Source: Clostridia bacterium (lineage in GTDB: Bacteria > Bacillota > Clostridia > Christensenellales > Borkfalkiaceae). Taken from it: a DNA stretch of 64,000 nt. Numbering within the stretch: position 1 is the first letter of the stretch; every line of letters begins with the position of its first letter. The DNA is taken from NCBI GenBank assembly GCA_017625565.1, contig JAGAKN010000020.1, forward strand, positions 1 to 64,000. Direction: 5' to 3'. Both the position numbers and the translations under genes were made by a program. The notes beneath the pieces were generated by a model. The model was not told the DNA's origin. It made no database searches and saw nothing but the letters and a program-made list of their open reading frames with translations. Positions 1-9,617 of the stretch are shown here, piece after piece.

Positions 1-3000
1 CCATATCGCTTGGATTACCGTATCCTCGCAGGTAATGTCGTTTGCGATAACCGCATACTTACTGTTAGTGAATACCGTATTGTTTTCCCAGAATGCCTTG
101 AGTTCTGCAAAGTTCGTCATAACAACGTCCGCAACTTTTACTTGAAGCGTATACGTTTTGTTCGCCGTAGCGTCTTCAAGCATAACATTGATCAATCCAG
201 CCGACGTTGCAAACGTCAATTTGTTGTCTGCTACCGAATATTCTACGTTTGCAGTGCCAATCATTACGTTGGAAACCGCAACCGTTTCAGAAAGCTTCGT
301 CAAATCAAGCGTAGCTTTTCCATCCGTCAAAACAAGATATTTTTCACTGGTCGTAATGGGTTTTGCAGAATCTTTGTCGGTAATCTTTACGTTCGTCCAA
401 GTCGATTGAGCGCCGAGCGTGACACCAGGAGCAGAATGACCTTCCGACAATTCGCCTGCATCAGCGATTTTACCGTTGGACATAATCGTCACGTTTTCCA
501 TAATCGCACCGTAATAACCGTTAGAGTCATTGTACAATCTTGCAACTTTATCCGTATCCGCTTCGGGTACAGTGAAACTGAAGTTGCAATTACGCAAGAC
601 AATGCTACCGTTTCTACCGTTCATTTCACCGAAAATTAACCCATAGTTAGGGAACTTCGTATACGTTGCCGAAACGTTTACGTTTTCAAATACACAGCCC
701 GATATATACGTACCGAACAAGGAATAATAAGGGGTATCAAGAATCATACCTTCAAAGGTGATGTTCTTCATTGCTGAACCTGCTTTAGGTTGAGCGTTAG
801 CATAGAACCCCAACGCATAATGCGCGCCAACTACTTTATGCCCCAATCCGTTAAGTACGTTAGCCGGTTTTCCATCATACATAGTTAAATCCGAGCCGTC
901 ACAAGTAATATCTTGGGTAAGGACTGCGTATTTAAGATTTTCTCTATTCGTCTTCGATCCCCATGCTTTAAGGCTTGCTTGGTCGCTGATCAAGTAGTCT
1001 GCAATGATGACGTCGAATACGTACCACGCTTCGCCTGCACGAAGATGAATCTTCGATTCACCGACCGCACCTGCATAACCCGTCACGTTGACCATCGTAC
1101 CATCGACGGTATACGTAGCTTTTTCGTTGTTGACCAATACTCTGTTCAAGTCTTTGATTTCAACGCCAACTTTCGACAAATCGATCGAAAGCGCGCCATC
1201 CGTCACTTTAACGTATTCTACGCCGTAGGTCGTTTCGTCTGCAGTTTCCGCCATTGCATAGTAAGGCAAGCATACAAATGCCGTAGCCGTCGTATCGTCG
1301 CTTGCGATTAACGTCAAGATCAACGCAACTTGTTTTTCATACATAAACGTAAGAACGTCGCCACTTTGCGTGAATTCTACCGAATTACCAACTTGGTCTT
1401 TAACCACGGAAATCGTCTTGCCTGTAAGCCCAAGCGTCGTAAGATCCAGCGTCCACTTTTCATTAGATACCGTAGGCGCGATTGCATCGCCATCACGGCT
1501 ATCTTTAATCGTCACGTTCACCCAACCTGCGGTTTTCGCTTCGTTCGTTTGTACTTTGCCATTGAAATCCTCTTCACCGGGTTTCGCAACCAAACCGCTG
1601 ACAAGGATATTTACGTTTTCCAAAATCGTAGGATAGTAGTTTTCGTCCGTGTACAACTTCAACTTCTTCGTCTTATCCGAACCATTGAATACGAACGTCG
1701 AATTTTTAATCGTAAACGTAGCGTCGCCACGACCCGTAGGTTCTTCACACAAATACGCGCTCCACTTATCACTATAGTTATAATTAGGCGTAAAGTTTAC
1801 CGTTGCGTGGAAGTTTTCAATCAAACCACCGGAAAGATATGCGCCGAACAAACCGTATCCACCAAGGATAAGATTATCGAACTTCACGTTCTTAAATACA
1901 CCACCGGGAGCAAAACCGTTGTTCACAAAGATACCAAGTTTAAAGTTTGCGTTGCGTACCGTGTAGTTTTGTCCGTCAAACGTACCCGTAAACGCAACAC
2001 CCTTTCTTTCAAGACCAACCGATGCGCTCATCGTAATGTCGTTTGCAAGTACAACGTACTTATAGTTGCCCATTGCGTTTGCGAACGTCTTGAATTCTTC
2101 TGCGTCGTTGATGATGAAGTCTGCTACGTTCAAAGTAAACGTATAAATCTTCGCTTCAGATTCCGAATAAATCGAAACTTCGATCATACCCGTTTGCGCA
2201 TTTGTAAATGTCACTTCATTTTCGTTGACTGTAGGGGTGACAGCTTTGCCGTTAACCGTCATGCTCGTCACTTCAGCAATCGTCTTACTAAGCTTGGAAA
2301 GATCCATCTTCGTGTTGCCACCCGACGTTTCAACGTACGTTTCCGTCGTCGTCAATGCTTCGTTCGTCAAGCAAAGCAACTCAACTTCTTTGGAAACACC
2401 CGTATAAGCTGCACTGCTTACAACAACCGTGTAAATACCGTTTGCTTTCAATTCGATGTTTCTACCCGAAACAACAGCATTCGAAGTTTCTTCTTTGATC
2501 GTCACAACTGCGTCAAACAACGTCGTATCGACCGTAATCGTATTACCCACTGCGATTTCGCCCTTGAAGGATACTTCAAATTGCGGAACGTTATCCGAAA
2601 TGTCGGACATCAACATGTTTTCGGAATCCCAAGGTTCTTCAAACGTGCTTAAATCTGCTTTTTCAGCAAATTCTTGCAGGCTTGCATACGCAACAGCATC
2701 CAATTTTTCAGAACCTGCAGGTTTCACTTGAATGCTATGCGGAGTGATATAGTGCACGCCGTAGCCCGTAGCACCCTTGGCTTGCATATAGTTGATACCC
2801 GAACCGCTTACCGAACCCATCGGTTTATCCGTCGATGCGATAATAATGATATTCTTATATACCGTTGAGTCATAATCGTTGCCTGCAATCAAGGATTGAT
2901 TTTCCTTCGCATTCATTACGTAGCCCATAACGAATACGTTTTCGATCGTACCGCAAGGACATCTTGCCAACAAACCGATTTGACTCTTGGTATCCTCTTC

Positions 3001-4455
3001 AGGGCTATCCAAAACGATATTAACAAGTTGCAAGTTCTTAAGCACGCCTCTTTCATTGAAGTCGCCCAAGAAACCAGTCGTCGTTCTTACGTTGGAAATC
3101 GTGTGACCTTGACCGTCGAACGTACAACGCAACCAAGCGCCCGTTTGCAATGCGAATACGTCACCGCCCATATCGATATCTGCGGTAAGGATCGTATAAC
3201 CGTAGTTCCCATTATAATTCGCGCCGAATGCTACCAATTCTTCTTTCGAAGAAATCGTACGTTGATAGATGAAACCTTCTACTTGAACGTCCACTTTCGC
3301 GGTTTCAAATACGTAAACATTTTCACCGGAAGGCGCGTCCGTCAACGTCAATACCGTGCCGTTGGTCGTGAAAGTAATCGATTGACCGTTGCATTTAACA
3401 CCCGTAATATCCGAAACGTTAATATCCATCGTCTTGCCTGCGAAATCGATTTCCGCTATACCAGTGTTTTGCGTCGTTTCCGAATTACCCTTCGCGCTGA
3501 ATTCCACGTCTTGCGCAACCAATTCTTTACCAACGGAAACGGTAATATCTACGGAATATTTCTTGTTTGTATCCGACGTAAATTCTGCCGTGACAACCGT
3601 TTCACCGGTTGCTAATGCAACAATTTTCCCGTCTTCCACTTTCACAACGGTATTATCTTGAACCGTATACGAAATTTCCTTTTCTACTGCGACACCGTTA
3701 ACGTAGGTGACGAAGTTTTCTAAGCTGTGTTCCGTCTTGCTTTCGCCCGTATAGTTCGTTGCCATCAACGCAAGTGCGTTCATGTCAATACCCGTTTCGA
3801 TCGTACCAACTTCGATAACGCTAACGGAAATTTCTGCCGTAGCAAGCGTTTCTTCGCCATACGTAGCCGTAGCCGTAATCGTTTGCGTACCTTCTTTCAC
3901 GCCCGTGATTTTACCTTCGGGGGTGACCGTAAGGAATTCGCCCGTAGACGCGTACGTGACCGTAGCCAATTCGAAATCTTCTTCATCTAACGAAAGCGTT
4001 GCTTCCAAATCGTACGTTTGCCCAACGATAACGTTGACCGCGCCGAATGCATCAAACGTGGGTTTCTTTTCACCACGAACAATGGTCACCGCACAGCTGT
4101 CGGAATATTCCCCAACAGTAGCCGTAATTGTTGCCGTACCTACGCCAACCGCGCGTACAACACCATTTTCAACCGTTGCAACGCTTGCGTCCGACGTGGA
4201 CCAAACTACTTCGCCCGTTAAATCCGTCAAAGACGCCGTTAACGTGCTCTTCGCGAACAAATCCATGTCCAACGTTTCGCTAGAAAGCGTGACCGTAGGA
4301 TCTAAGGGTGTTTCGCTACTGCTTTGTGACGAATCGGGTACGCTTGCGGGGGGCGTGCTAGACGAAGAATCGTCGTCCGAGCCGGAGCAAGCCGCAATTC
4401 CAAATGCAAGAAGCATGGAACATACGCCAATTAGCCATTTTTTACCTTTAAACAT
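1..4455 (-). CDS. Large modular surface lipoprotein with Big_2 and beta-helix-like modules (3' end outside window)
   Basis: The first 1485 residues are visible; no stop occurs before the left edge. The ATG at 4455 follows a strong AAGGAGGAA site. A lipobox ending IAAC (Cys23) and a Ser/Asp-rich linker (24-50) indicate a membrane-anchored lipoprotein. Residues about 52-126 and 131-215 look like bacterial Ig-like Big_2 domains, with a third Ig-like stretch near 250-300. Four modules then start near residues 401, 782, 1156 and 1446. Each opens with an (I/M)xxxxELKxF-like segment, then YxxLxxDIxx, FDGxxxxVxN-like and LFGxxxxGxxENV-like strands, resembling GLUG/right-handed beta-helix repeats, and each is separated by a small beta-sandwich-like linker. 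No catalytic signature is recognised. As the last visible gene of a sugar-transport operon it may bind glycans or adhere to the host; that is inference. Confidence 0.85.
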   Translation of the reverse strand, partial: MFKGKKWLIGVCSMLLAFGIAACSGSDDDSSSSTPPASVPDSSQSSSETPLDPTVTLSSETLDMDLFAKSTLTASLTDLTGEVVWSTSDASVATVENGVVRAVGVGTATITATVGEYSDSCAVTIVRGEKKPTFDAFGAVNVIVGQTYDLEATLSLDEEDFELATVTYASTGEFLTVTPEGKITGVKEGTQTITATATYGEETLATAEISVSVIEVGTIETGIDMNALALMATNYTGESKTEHSLENFVTYVNGVAVEKEISYTVQDNTVVKVEDGKIVALATGETVVTAEFTSDTNKKYSVDITVSVGKELVAQDVEFSAKGNSETTQNTGIAEIDFAGKTMDINVSDITGVKCNGQSITFTTNGTVLTLTDAPSGENVYVFETAKVDVQVEGFIYQRTISSKEELVAFGANYNGNYGYTILTADIDMGGDVFALQTGAWLRCTFDGQGHTISNVRTTTGFLGDFNERGVLKNLQLVNIVLDSPEEDTKSQIGLLARCPCGTIENVFVMGYVMNAKENQSLIAGNDYDSTVYKNIIIIASTDKPMGSVSGSGINYMQAKGATGYGVHYITPHSIQVKPAGSEKLDAVAYASLQEFAEKADLSTFEEPWDSENMLMSDISDNVPQFEVSFKGEIAVGNTITVDTTLFDAVVTIKEETSNAVVSGRNIELKANGIYTVVVSSAAYTGVSKEVELLCLTNEALTTTETYVETSGGNTKMDLSKLSKTIAEVTSMTVNGKAVTPTVNENEVTFTNAQTGMIEVSIYSESEAKIYTFTLNVADFIINDAEEFKTFANAMGNYKYVVLANDITMSASVGLERKGVAFTGTFDGQNYTVRNANFKLGIFVNNGFAPGGVFKNVKFDNLILGGYGLFGAYLSGGLIENFHATVNFTPNYNYSDKWSAYLCEEPTGRGDATFTIKNSTFVFNGSDKTKKLKLYTDENYYPTILENVNILVSGLVAKPGEEDFNGKVQTNEAKTAGWVNVTIKDSRDGDAIAPTVSNEKWTLDLTTLGLTGKTISVVKDQVGNSVEFTQSGDVLTFMYEKQVALILTLIASDDTTATAFVCLPYYAMAETADETTYGVEYVKVTDGALSIDLSKVGVEIKDLNRVLVNNEKATYTVDGTMVNVTGYAGAVGESKIHLRAGEAWYVFDVIIADYLISDQASLKAWGSKTNRENLKYAVLTQDITCDGSDLTMYDGKPANVLNGLGHKVVGAHYALGFYANAQPKAGSAMKNITFEGMILDTPYYSLFGTYISGCVFENVNVSATYTKFPNYGLIFGEMNGRNGSIVLRNCNFSFTVPEADTDKVARLYNDSNGYYGAIMENVTIMSNGKIADAGELSEGHSAPGVTLGAQSTWTNVKITDKDSAKPITTSEKYLVLTDGKATLDLTKLSETVAVSNVMIGTANVEYSVADNKLTFATSAGLINVMLEDATANKTYTLQVKVADVVMTNFAELKAFWENNTVFTNSKYAVIANDITCEDTVIQAIW

Positions 4456-4508
4456 AATTTTTCCTCCTTAATTTTTTAATTTTTTATGTTAAAGTTTTTT
4501 ATTTTTTC

Positions 4509-4537
4509 CCCGACGGGACGGGTATTGCCCCGTCGGG
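4509..4537 (-). other. Intercistronic GC-rich hairpin
   Basis: Perfect 9-bp arms (CCCGACGGG and CCCGTCGGG) with an 11-base loop lie just after the DUF4838 stop codon. In the direction of transcription an A-rich run follows rather than a U-tract. It may therefore be an mRNA-stabilising or partial read-through element rather than a full terminator. Confidence 0.6.
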
Positions 4538-4549
4538 TATTTTCTGATA

Positions 4550-6598
4550 TTAATAACCGATCGACTTCAAATAGGTCGTCATCGCCGTGCCTTCGCTTGT
4601 TCTATTAACGTTCAAACGCAGTACATCGTCGCCGAATTCTTTAATGAATGCGCTTAACTCGTACGCAGAGAACGTACCTTGATACAACTGAATGAGGCCA
4701 TATCTAGGGCCAATGGATTCCGACGTGATTTCGTCGATTACCCATGCGTAGTATGCGGGATCAATCGTTTGGTATTTTTTAGCTTCTTCTTTTGCTTGAT
4801 CCAACAATGCAAGTTGGTCTAAAAAGTATTGCTTGCTATAATACTCAAGTTGCAAGCTGTCCGTCCAAATAGATCCGTCACGTCCCATCAAAGTATTGCT
4901 ATAAAGTTGAGCACGCATGTTCCAGTATACCGTTTTCATCGTATCGCTCATATCTTTATACATACAGTCGAAATAATGGTTGATGAGTTCTTGCATATCC
5001 AAGTTTACGTTCCACATTAATTTCGAATAAACGTAGTTCTTCAGCGAGTCGAAGTTCGTGTTATTAGCAAGGTTGTAGCTTCCTTGCAAGAATAACGTAT
5101 GAGCATTGATCTTATACAAGAATTTCAACGTATCCGACATTGCCCCCCAAGAATCGTACGGTACGAGATAGTCACCGAAATAACAGTCGTACGTCCATAC
5201 TGCGAAGTTGGAAGAACAAGCCGCCCAAGAAAGGAAGGTATTCTTCATCGTAATATTCGAAGGTGCGTTAATATTAGAAACGTAGTCCGCGCCGATCAAA
5301 GCGATGAATACGTTAATGTTATCGCGCAATACCATGTGTTCGTCAAGTGCAACCCATTCGCCGTCTACTTGCTTTGCAGGTGCACGTTCAGATTGATTGT
5401 ATGCAAGGATATCAAACAATACGGGACGTCCGGGGAAGTTTTCTTCAAGCCAAGGTTGCATTCTGTCGGAAACTTCGTTGATGAAGATCATTTGTGTCGC
5501 CGCAGGCGTACCATAGCGATTGATCAAATACTCACAAGATTCGCAACGGCACCATACGTTATAGTCTTGTTGCGAGAAACTCAATACGTGCTTCTCCGTA
5601 TCTGCAATCAAAAGTTGTTGCATCTTATCGATAGCTGCATTGATCATCAAATCAAGTTCTTCGGGAACTGTGCCGTCGCCATCCAACATGTTTTCGATCT
5701 CTTCCGCGTCAGAATGTGCCGTCATGCAAAGTTGTTTGCCGTCAGCACTGTACCAACCGGGATAGGAGTCCTTCCAAGTTGCAGGGGGTAAAATATCAAA
5801 GCTACTATGCGTTTTTGCACCATTTACAAAGACTGAACTATCGTGAATAAGACGCATATTCTCTCTAGCAGTATCAAAAAACGTTTCACCGTACGGGGAA
5901 ATTCTATTTAAGATATCGGGTTTTTCTTTGATATCTAAATCAGGTAAAACCAAGTCTTTTACGTTCTTTTCAAGATAGTAATATTTCGCCGTGAAATATT
6001 CGCACTTAAAAAGGACCTCCAACAAATCCAAAGCCCCGAAGAAAACGCCTTCTTCACCGCCGGCAATGAAAATCGATTGCCCTTGGGTAATGATTTCATA
6101 ACCTTGCACGCCGATTGCATCGTAATCAATCGTTAAGCCAGAGCCTTCCAACATACCCGTATTACCAATGGAAATATACTTTGCATCATCCGAATATGCA
6201 ATACTGTCGTCTCTATAACTCAAGAATTGTACACCCGTTGCTTCCATTGTTATCGTATTAATCTTCATCGCTGCTTTCGAATCAAAAGCAGTAGGCTCGC
6301 TCGGTAAAACGATCTTATATTCCGTCACGCCATTTTCAAAGAGCTTGTATTGCGTTGCACCGATAGAACGTTCGTGAATCGTACCAACCACGTCGGGTTC
6401 TTTACCCATATGGTCGATGTATTCGCCGTCGGGCGTGACCACGGGTTTCTCTCCACCAGGTTGATTAGGAGCGCTAGTACTGCTGTTCGGATCGCTATTA
6501 GACGTATCCCCGTTATCCTTCTTCGAGCAACCAAATACGGAAGAAACAGCAAGAACTGCCATTAACATTAACGATAAAATTTTAATTCTCTTTTTCAT
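4550..6598 (-). CDS. DUF4838 family lipoprotein
   Basis: This 682-residue protein has a signal peptide with lipobox VFGC (Cys24), so it should be anchored outside the membrane. The fold family is indicated by the PGWYSADGKQLCMT segment and by the cysteine-rich block NVWCRCESC, followed by a long FINEVSDRM helix and the LFDILAYNQSERAP strand. All are typical of DUF4838 proteins, which are related to the alpha-glucuronidase/GH20 type of TIM-barrel. The N-terminal third resembles the beta-domain that precedes such barrels. Activity in this family is poorly characterised, and binding or cleavage of an acidic or amino-sugar glycan is inference. The gene follows the Ig-like secreted protein by only 4 bases, so they are co-transcribed. 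Confidence 0.8.
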   Translation of the reverse strand: MKKRIKILSLMLMAVLAVSSVFGCSKKDNGDTSNSDPNSSTSAPNQPGGEKPVVTPDGEYIDHMGKEPDVVGTIHERSIGATQYKLFENGVTEYKIVLPSEPTAFDSKAAMKINTITMEATGVQFLSYRDDSIAYSDDAKYISIGNTGMLEGSGLTIDYDAIGVQGYEIITQGQSIFIAGGEEGVFFGALDLLEVLFKCEYFTAKYYYLEKNVKDLVLPDLDIKEKPDILNRISPYGETFFDTARENMRLIHDSSVFVNGAKTHSSFDILPPATWKDSYPGWYSADGKQLCMTAHSDAEEIENMLDGDGTVPEELDLMINAAIDKMQQLLIADTEKHVLSFSQQDYNVWCRCESCEYLINRYGTPAATQMIFINEVSDRMQPWLEENFPGRPVLFDILAYNQSERAPAKQVDGEWVALDEHMVLRDNINVFIALIGADYVSNINAPSNITMKNTFLSWAACSSNFAVWTYDCYFGDYLVPYDSWGAMSDTLKFLYKINAHTLFLQGSYNLANNTNFDSLKNYVYSKLMWNVNLDMQELINHYFDCMYKDMSDTMKTVYWNMRAQLYSNTLMGRDGSIWTDSLQLEYYSKQYFLDQLALLDQAKEEAKKYQTIDPAYYAWVIDEITSESIGPRYGLIQLYQGTFSAYELSAFIKEFGDDVLRLNVNRTSEGTAMTTYLKSIGY

Positions 6599-6602
6599 TT
6601 TC

Positions 6603-9446
6603 TTATGCCTCCGTTACCACTACTGTATATCTTGCAACGCTAAGGTTTCCTTCAGCGTCACGTGCGGAATAGATAATGTTATATTCCCCTGCCAAGGATG
6701 CAATGAAACCAGCCTTCGATTGATCGAATTCAAAGATATAACCCGTCGGGGTGACAATATACACCACGTACGTCAAATCCGTATCATAGTTATCTGCTAC
6801 AATTGCCTTCGGAACGTGAATCTTCGAACCTACCGTGACCGTTTCGGGATATCCCGTTTCTGTGTCGATCGTAGGATCAATGCTGTCTACAACACGAATG
6901 GTGTAGGAATAGTTCAACTTTCTATTGTTGCTATCTTCTGCAAAATAGGATACGAAATACGTACCATATTCGCTACACTTAATCGTAATCGTTTGCTTGG
7001 AAACAAGCAAATTTTCCAATTTAATTCCTTCAACCGAAGTGACTATTTCCCCAGAGGGCGACGTGACCGTAAGGTAAGCGTCTACGTCACCACATAATAC
7101 GTCGGACGTAAATACTTCGGGCAATACGAACGTGTCGTTCAAACTGAAGTCACCACCGAAGTCACCATTAATGCTAATCATCGGTTTCGTGAAGTCAACC
7201 GTCGCATTCGAGAAGGTATGTGCGTTCATCTTCGTCAAAGAGATGGATGCGTTTTTGCCTTCCGTTGCGTTTACAATTTGGATTGCTACGTAATATTTGT
7301 TTTGTGCAAAACCATTAAATTCTTCACCGATCGTATTCTCCGTCACGTCTAACGTTCTGTTGTTGGCAATATCGTACTTAACCGTTCTGGTCGTGTTGTC
7401 GTAATCGATATTGAAGCCCGCGTTTTCCCCGAAAGTAGACGTCACTTTGAAGTTAGAATCGTAATTATCGTTTACGAAGAAGTAAACGCCATCGGTACGC
7501 TTCTCGTAGTTAAAGCAAATTTGATTTTCAACGTCGTAGTAATCCGCGAGCATAATACGGATAGCCGTTGCGTTCTTGGTAGTTGCCGTTGCCGTGAAGT
7601 CAAGCGTGAATGATGTTGCGTGTTGCGCTACCAAATAAGTAAAGACACCGTAGTTATCGCCAGTCGTCAATTGCAAAGAGTTATTCGTAGCAGTGATCGC
7701 ACCTTCAACGCCCATGAAATATTTCGACATATCAATGCCGGTATTGTCAGCATTGTTTACTTTGAATACGGGGATTTCTTGCGTATACGTTTCAACTGCC
7801 GTACCGACTTGCGCTTCGTAGATAATTTCTACCATGTCCCCGCTCGTTGCAACAGCAGGCGTATATTTATTGCCGTTCAAAGCTTTCGTTTCGCCTTTTT
7901 CCTTAACTTTAATCGTTGTAGGAACTACCGCGCCGGAGCCGTCGATATAGTTGTATGCATTAATTACAGGCAACGTATAGGTATTGCCTTCAATCATTGC
8001 AAACGGCAATACAGGCGTTTCGATAAACGTCGGTTTTGTCGTTTCGTTTACGGTCACGTCAATCGTCTTGACATATTCTTGACCAACAAAGTCGGTTGCT
8101 TTATACGTAATCGTCATCGTACCCGCTTTTATAGGACGGAAACCGAGCGTATTACGCATGGTTTCAAGCTTAACGCTTTCATTTCCAATTTTTGCAGTAA
8201 TTTCCAAGTCGTAATTACCAAACTCACCAGAAACGGTGTATTCGGGAACGTAGTACATTGCGCCGACTACGGTAGACGCTTCGTAATCCCCTAACGTAAT
8301 ATTCAAACGTTGATCAGCAGATTTGCTAAGCGCGTTGATTTGAATTGCTCTTTCCGCCGTATTACCGTTCTCATCCGTTGCGGAGTATACCGCGTAATAC
8401 GTACCGGGAATTTGCGGTTGGAAATATCCGCCTTTCTTAACGGGCATTTCCGTTTTGCTTGCGGAGAAGTAATTCATATACACTTTTACGTTAACGTCCG
8501 CCACACCCGTATATGTGTCAAATGCCGAAGCGCTAAACAAGGGATAATTGAAACCTACCAATGCATCAGGATAGTCTTCTTCCGTATATTCCCCAAAATC
8601 GACGTCGATCTTCGGTCCGGTTGCATCGACAATAACACTTTCGCTCAAATTTCTCCCAGCATAGTTATTTACAATAAATTGTGCATTTTCCCCGGTAAGA
8701 TCTTCTGCGTAAACACGGCAATATACTTCGCCCGTCGTAAAGCCTTTGAACAAGTTCGAGCCAAAATAATCGGGATCGTCCAAATCCGCAACGATTTCAC
8801 GCGAACCGTCGTTGCCACGAATTGCGTACAATGCATTTGTTTCGTTATCGTAAGAAAAACCAAAAGAGTTCTTCGCTGCGCTTCCAGTTGTACCTTGGAA
8901 CTTGAAATGTACCCACGAGCCGTAGTCGTTATCTACGTGAATCGTTGTACCGCCACGGTCTTTACCCGTAGGTTTTTGTCCGTTGCTAGCATACGCCGTC
9001 ATGTATCCAACGTCTGCGGTATTCATTTGATTAGGATACGGGGTCAATCTTGCCGTCACAAAGTTCGATTCATCAAAAACGTCCACGATATCGATTTTAA
9101 GTATACCAAAACTTGCCGCTTCACCCGGACGTTCGGGCGCGGGAATAACGCTAACGAACGGTTGGCCGATGGATAATGTATTCAAATCCACCACTTCACG
9201 CATAATCAGTTTATCTTTGGGATAAACGGTTGCGAGTACGCCTTCTACCTCTTTAGCATTCTCGCTCGAGCCGTATACAGCCGACGACCGGCTGTCGCCT
9301 TCAATGTAGTACGCTTTTATGCGGTTGTCTACGGACGCTCCGCCTTCACCAGACGCAACTGTACCAAGCGTCACGCCAAGACCGATCGCGCCAAAGCCAA
9401 GCGTAGCGCACAGGCATGCTACAATACTTTTTCGAATTTTTTTCAT
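6603..9446 (-). CDS. Secreted multi-domain Ig-like/lectin-like protein
   Basis: This 947-residue protein has an N-terminal signal peptide (hydrophobic core about residues 8-30) and no lipobox cysteine. A jelly-roll-like stretch (about 130-270) is followed by several beta-sandwich domains of the DUF5011/HYR type, recognisable from repeated GTYxxxYxAxDExGN and GTMTITYKATDFVG motifs. A second lectin-like block lies near 560-720, and two Ig-like domains close the protein. No LPXTG motif or other obvious wall anchor is visible. The start has a clear TAAGGAGTAAAAG site. It lies between the ABC permeases and the DUF4838 lipoprotein, so an extracellular glycan-binding role is plausible, but no enzymatic motif is seen. 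Confidence 0.75.
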   Translation of the reverse strand: MKKIRKSIVACLCATLGFGAIGLGVTLGTVASGEGGASVDNRIKAYYIEGDSRSSAVYGSSENAKEVEGVLATVYPKDKLIMREVVDLNTLSIGQPFVSVIPAPERPGEAASFGILKIDIVDVFDESNFVTARLTPYPNQMNTADVGYMTAYASNGQKPTGKDRGGTTIHVDNDYGSWVHFKFQGTTGSAAKNSFGFSYDNETNALYAIRGNDGSREIVADLDDPDYFGSNLFKGFTTGEVYCRVYAEDLTGENAQFIVNNYAGRNLSESVIVDATGPKIDVDFGEYTEEDYPDALVGFNYPLFSASAFDTYTGVADVNVKVYMNYFSASKTEMPVKKGGYFQPQIPGTYYAVYSATDENGNTAERAIQINALSKSADQRLNITLGDYEASTVVGAMYYVPEYTVSGEFGNYDLEITAKIGNESVKLETMRNTLGFRPIKAGTMTITYKATDFVGQEYVKTIDVTVNETTKPTFIETPVLPFAMIEGNTYTLPVINAYNYIDGSGAVVPTTIKVKEKGETKALNGNKYTPAVATSGDMVEIIYEAQVGTAVETYTQEIPVFKVNNADNTGIDMSKYFMGVEGAITATNNSLQLTTGDNYGVFTYLVAQHATSFTLDFTATATTKNATAIRIMLADYYDVENQICFNYEKRTDGVYFFVNDNYDSNFKVTSTFGENAGFNIDYDNTTRTVKYDIANNRTLDVTENTIGEEFNGFAQNKYYVAIQIVNATEGKNASISLTKMNAHTFSNATVDFTKPMISINGDFGGDFSLNDTFVLPEVFTSDVLCGDVDAYLTVTSPSGEIVTSVEGIKLENLLVSKQTITIKCSEYGTYFVSYFAEDSNNRKLNYSYTIRVVDSIDPTIDTETGYPETVTVGSKIHVPKAIVADNYDTDLTYVVYIVTPTGYIFEFDQSKAGFIASLAGEYNIIYSARDAEGNLSVARYTVVVTEA

Positions 9447-9578
9447 CTTTTACTCCTTAAATTTATTTTTTTCTTGCTTGCCATCTCTCTTAGCAATACA
9501 AGATAATTCCTTATGATAAATAGATTTTACCTTCAGCTTTTTTGAAAGCCAAAAAGCAATTTGTAATAACACTTAACT

Positions 9579-9609
9579 ACTCCCCCCAGTTTTGGAGCGT
9601 GGGGGGAGT
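9579..9609 (-). other. Intercistronic GC-rich hairpin after the ABC permease
   Basis: Arms ACTCCCCCCA and TGGGGGGAGT form a 10-bp stem with an 11-base loop, just after the stop of the second permease. No U-tract follows on the transcribed strand. Together with the similar hairpin at 4509 it suggests staged expression within the operon: transporter high, surface proteins lower. Confidence 0.6.
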
Positions 9610-9617
9610 ATTTTAGC

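Noticed and set aside
1330..2652. Long plus-strand frame within the first 4.4 kb
   Set aside because: It is Arg/Phe/Val-rich with no domain, antisense to the repeat-containing lipoprotein gene that has a signal peptide and ribosome binding site.
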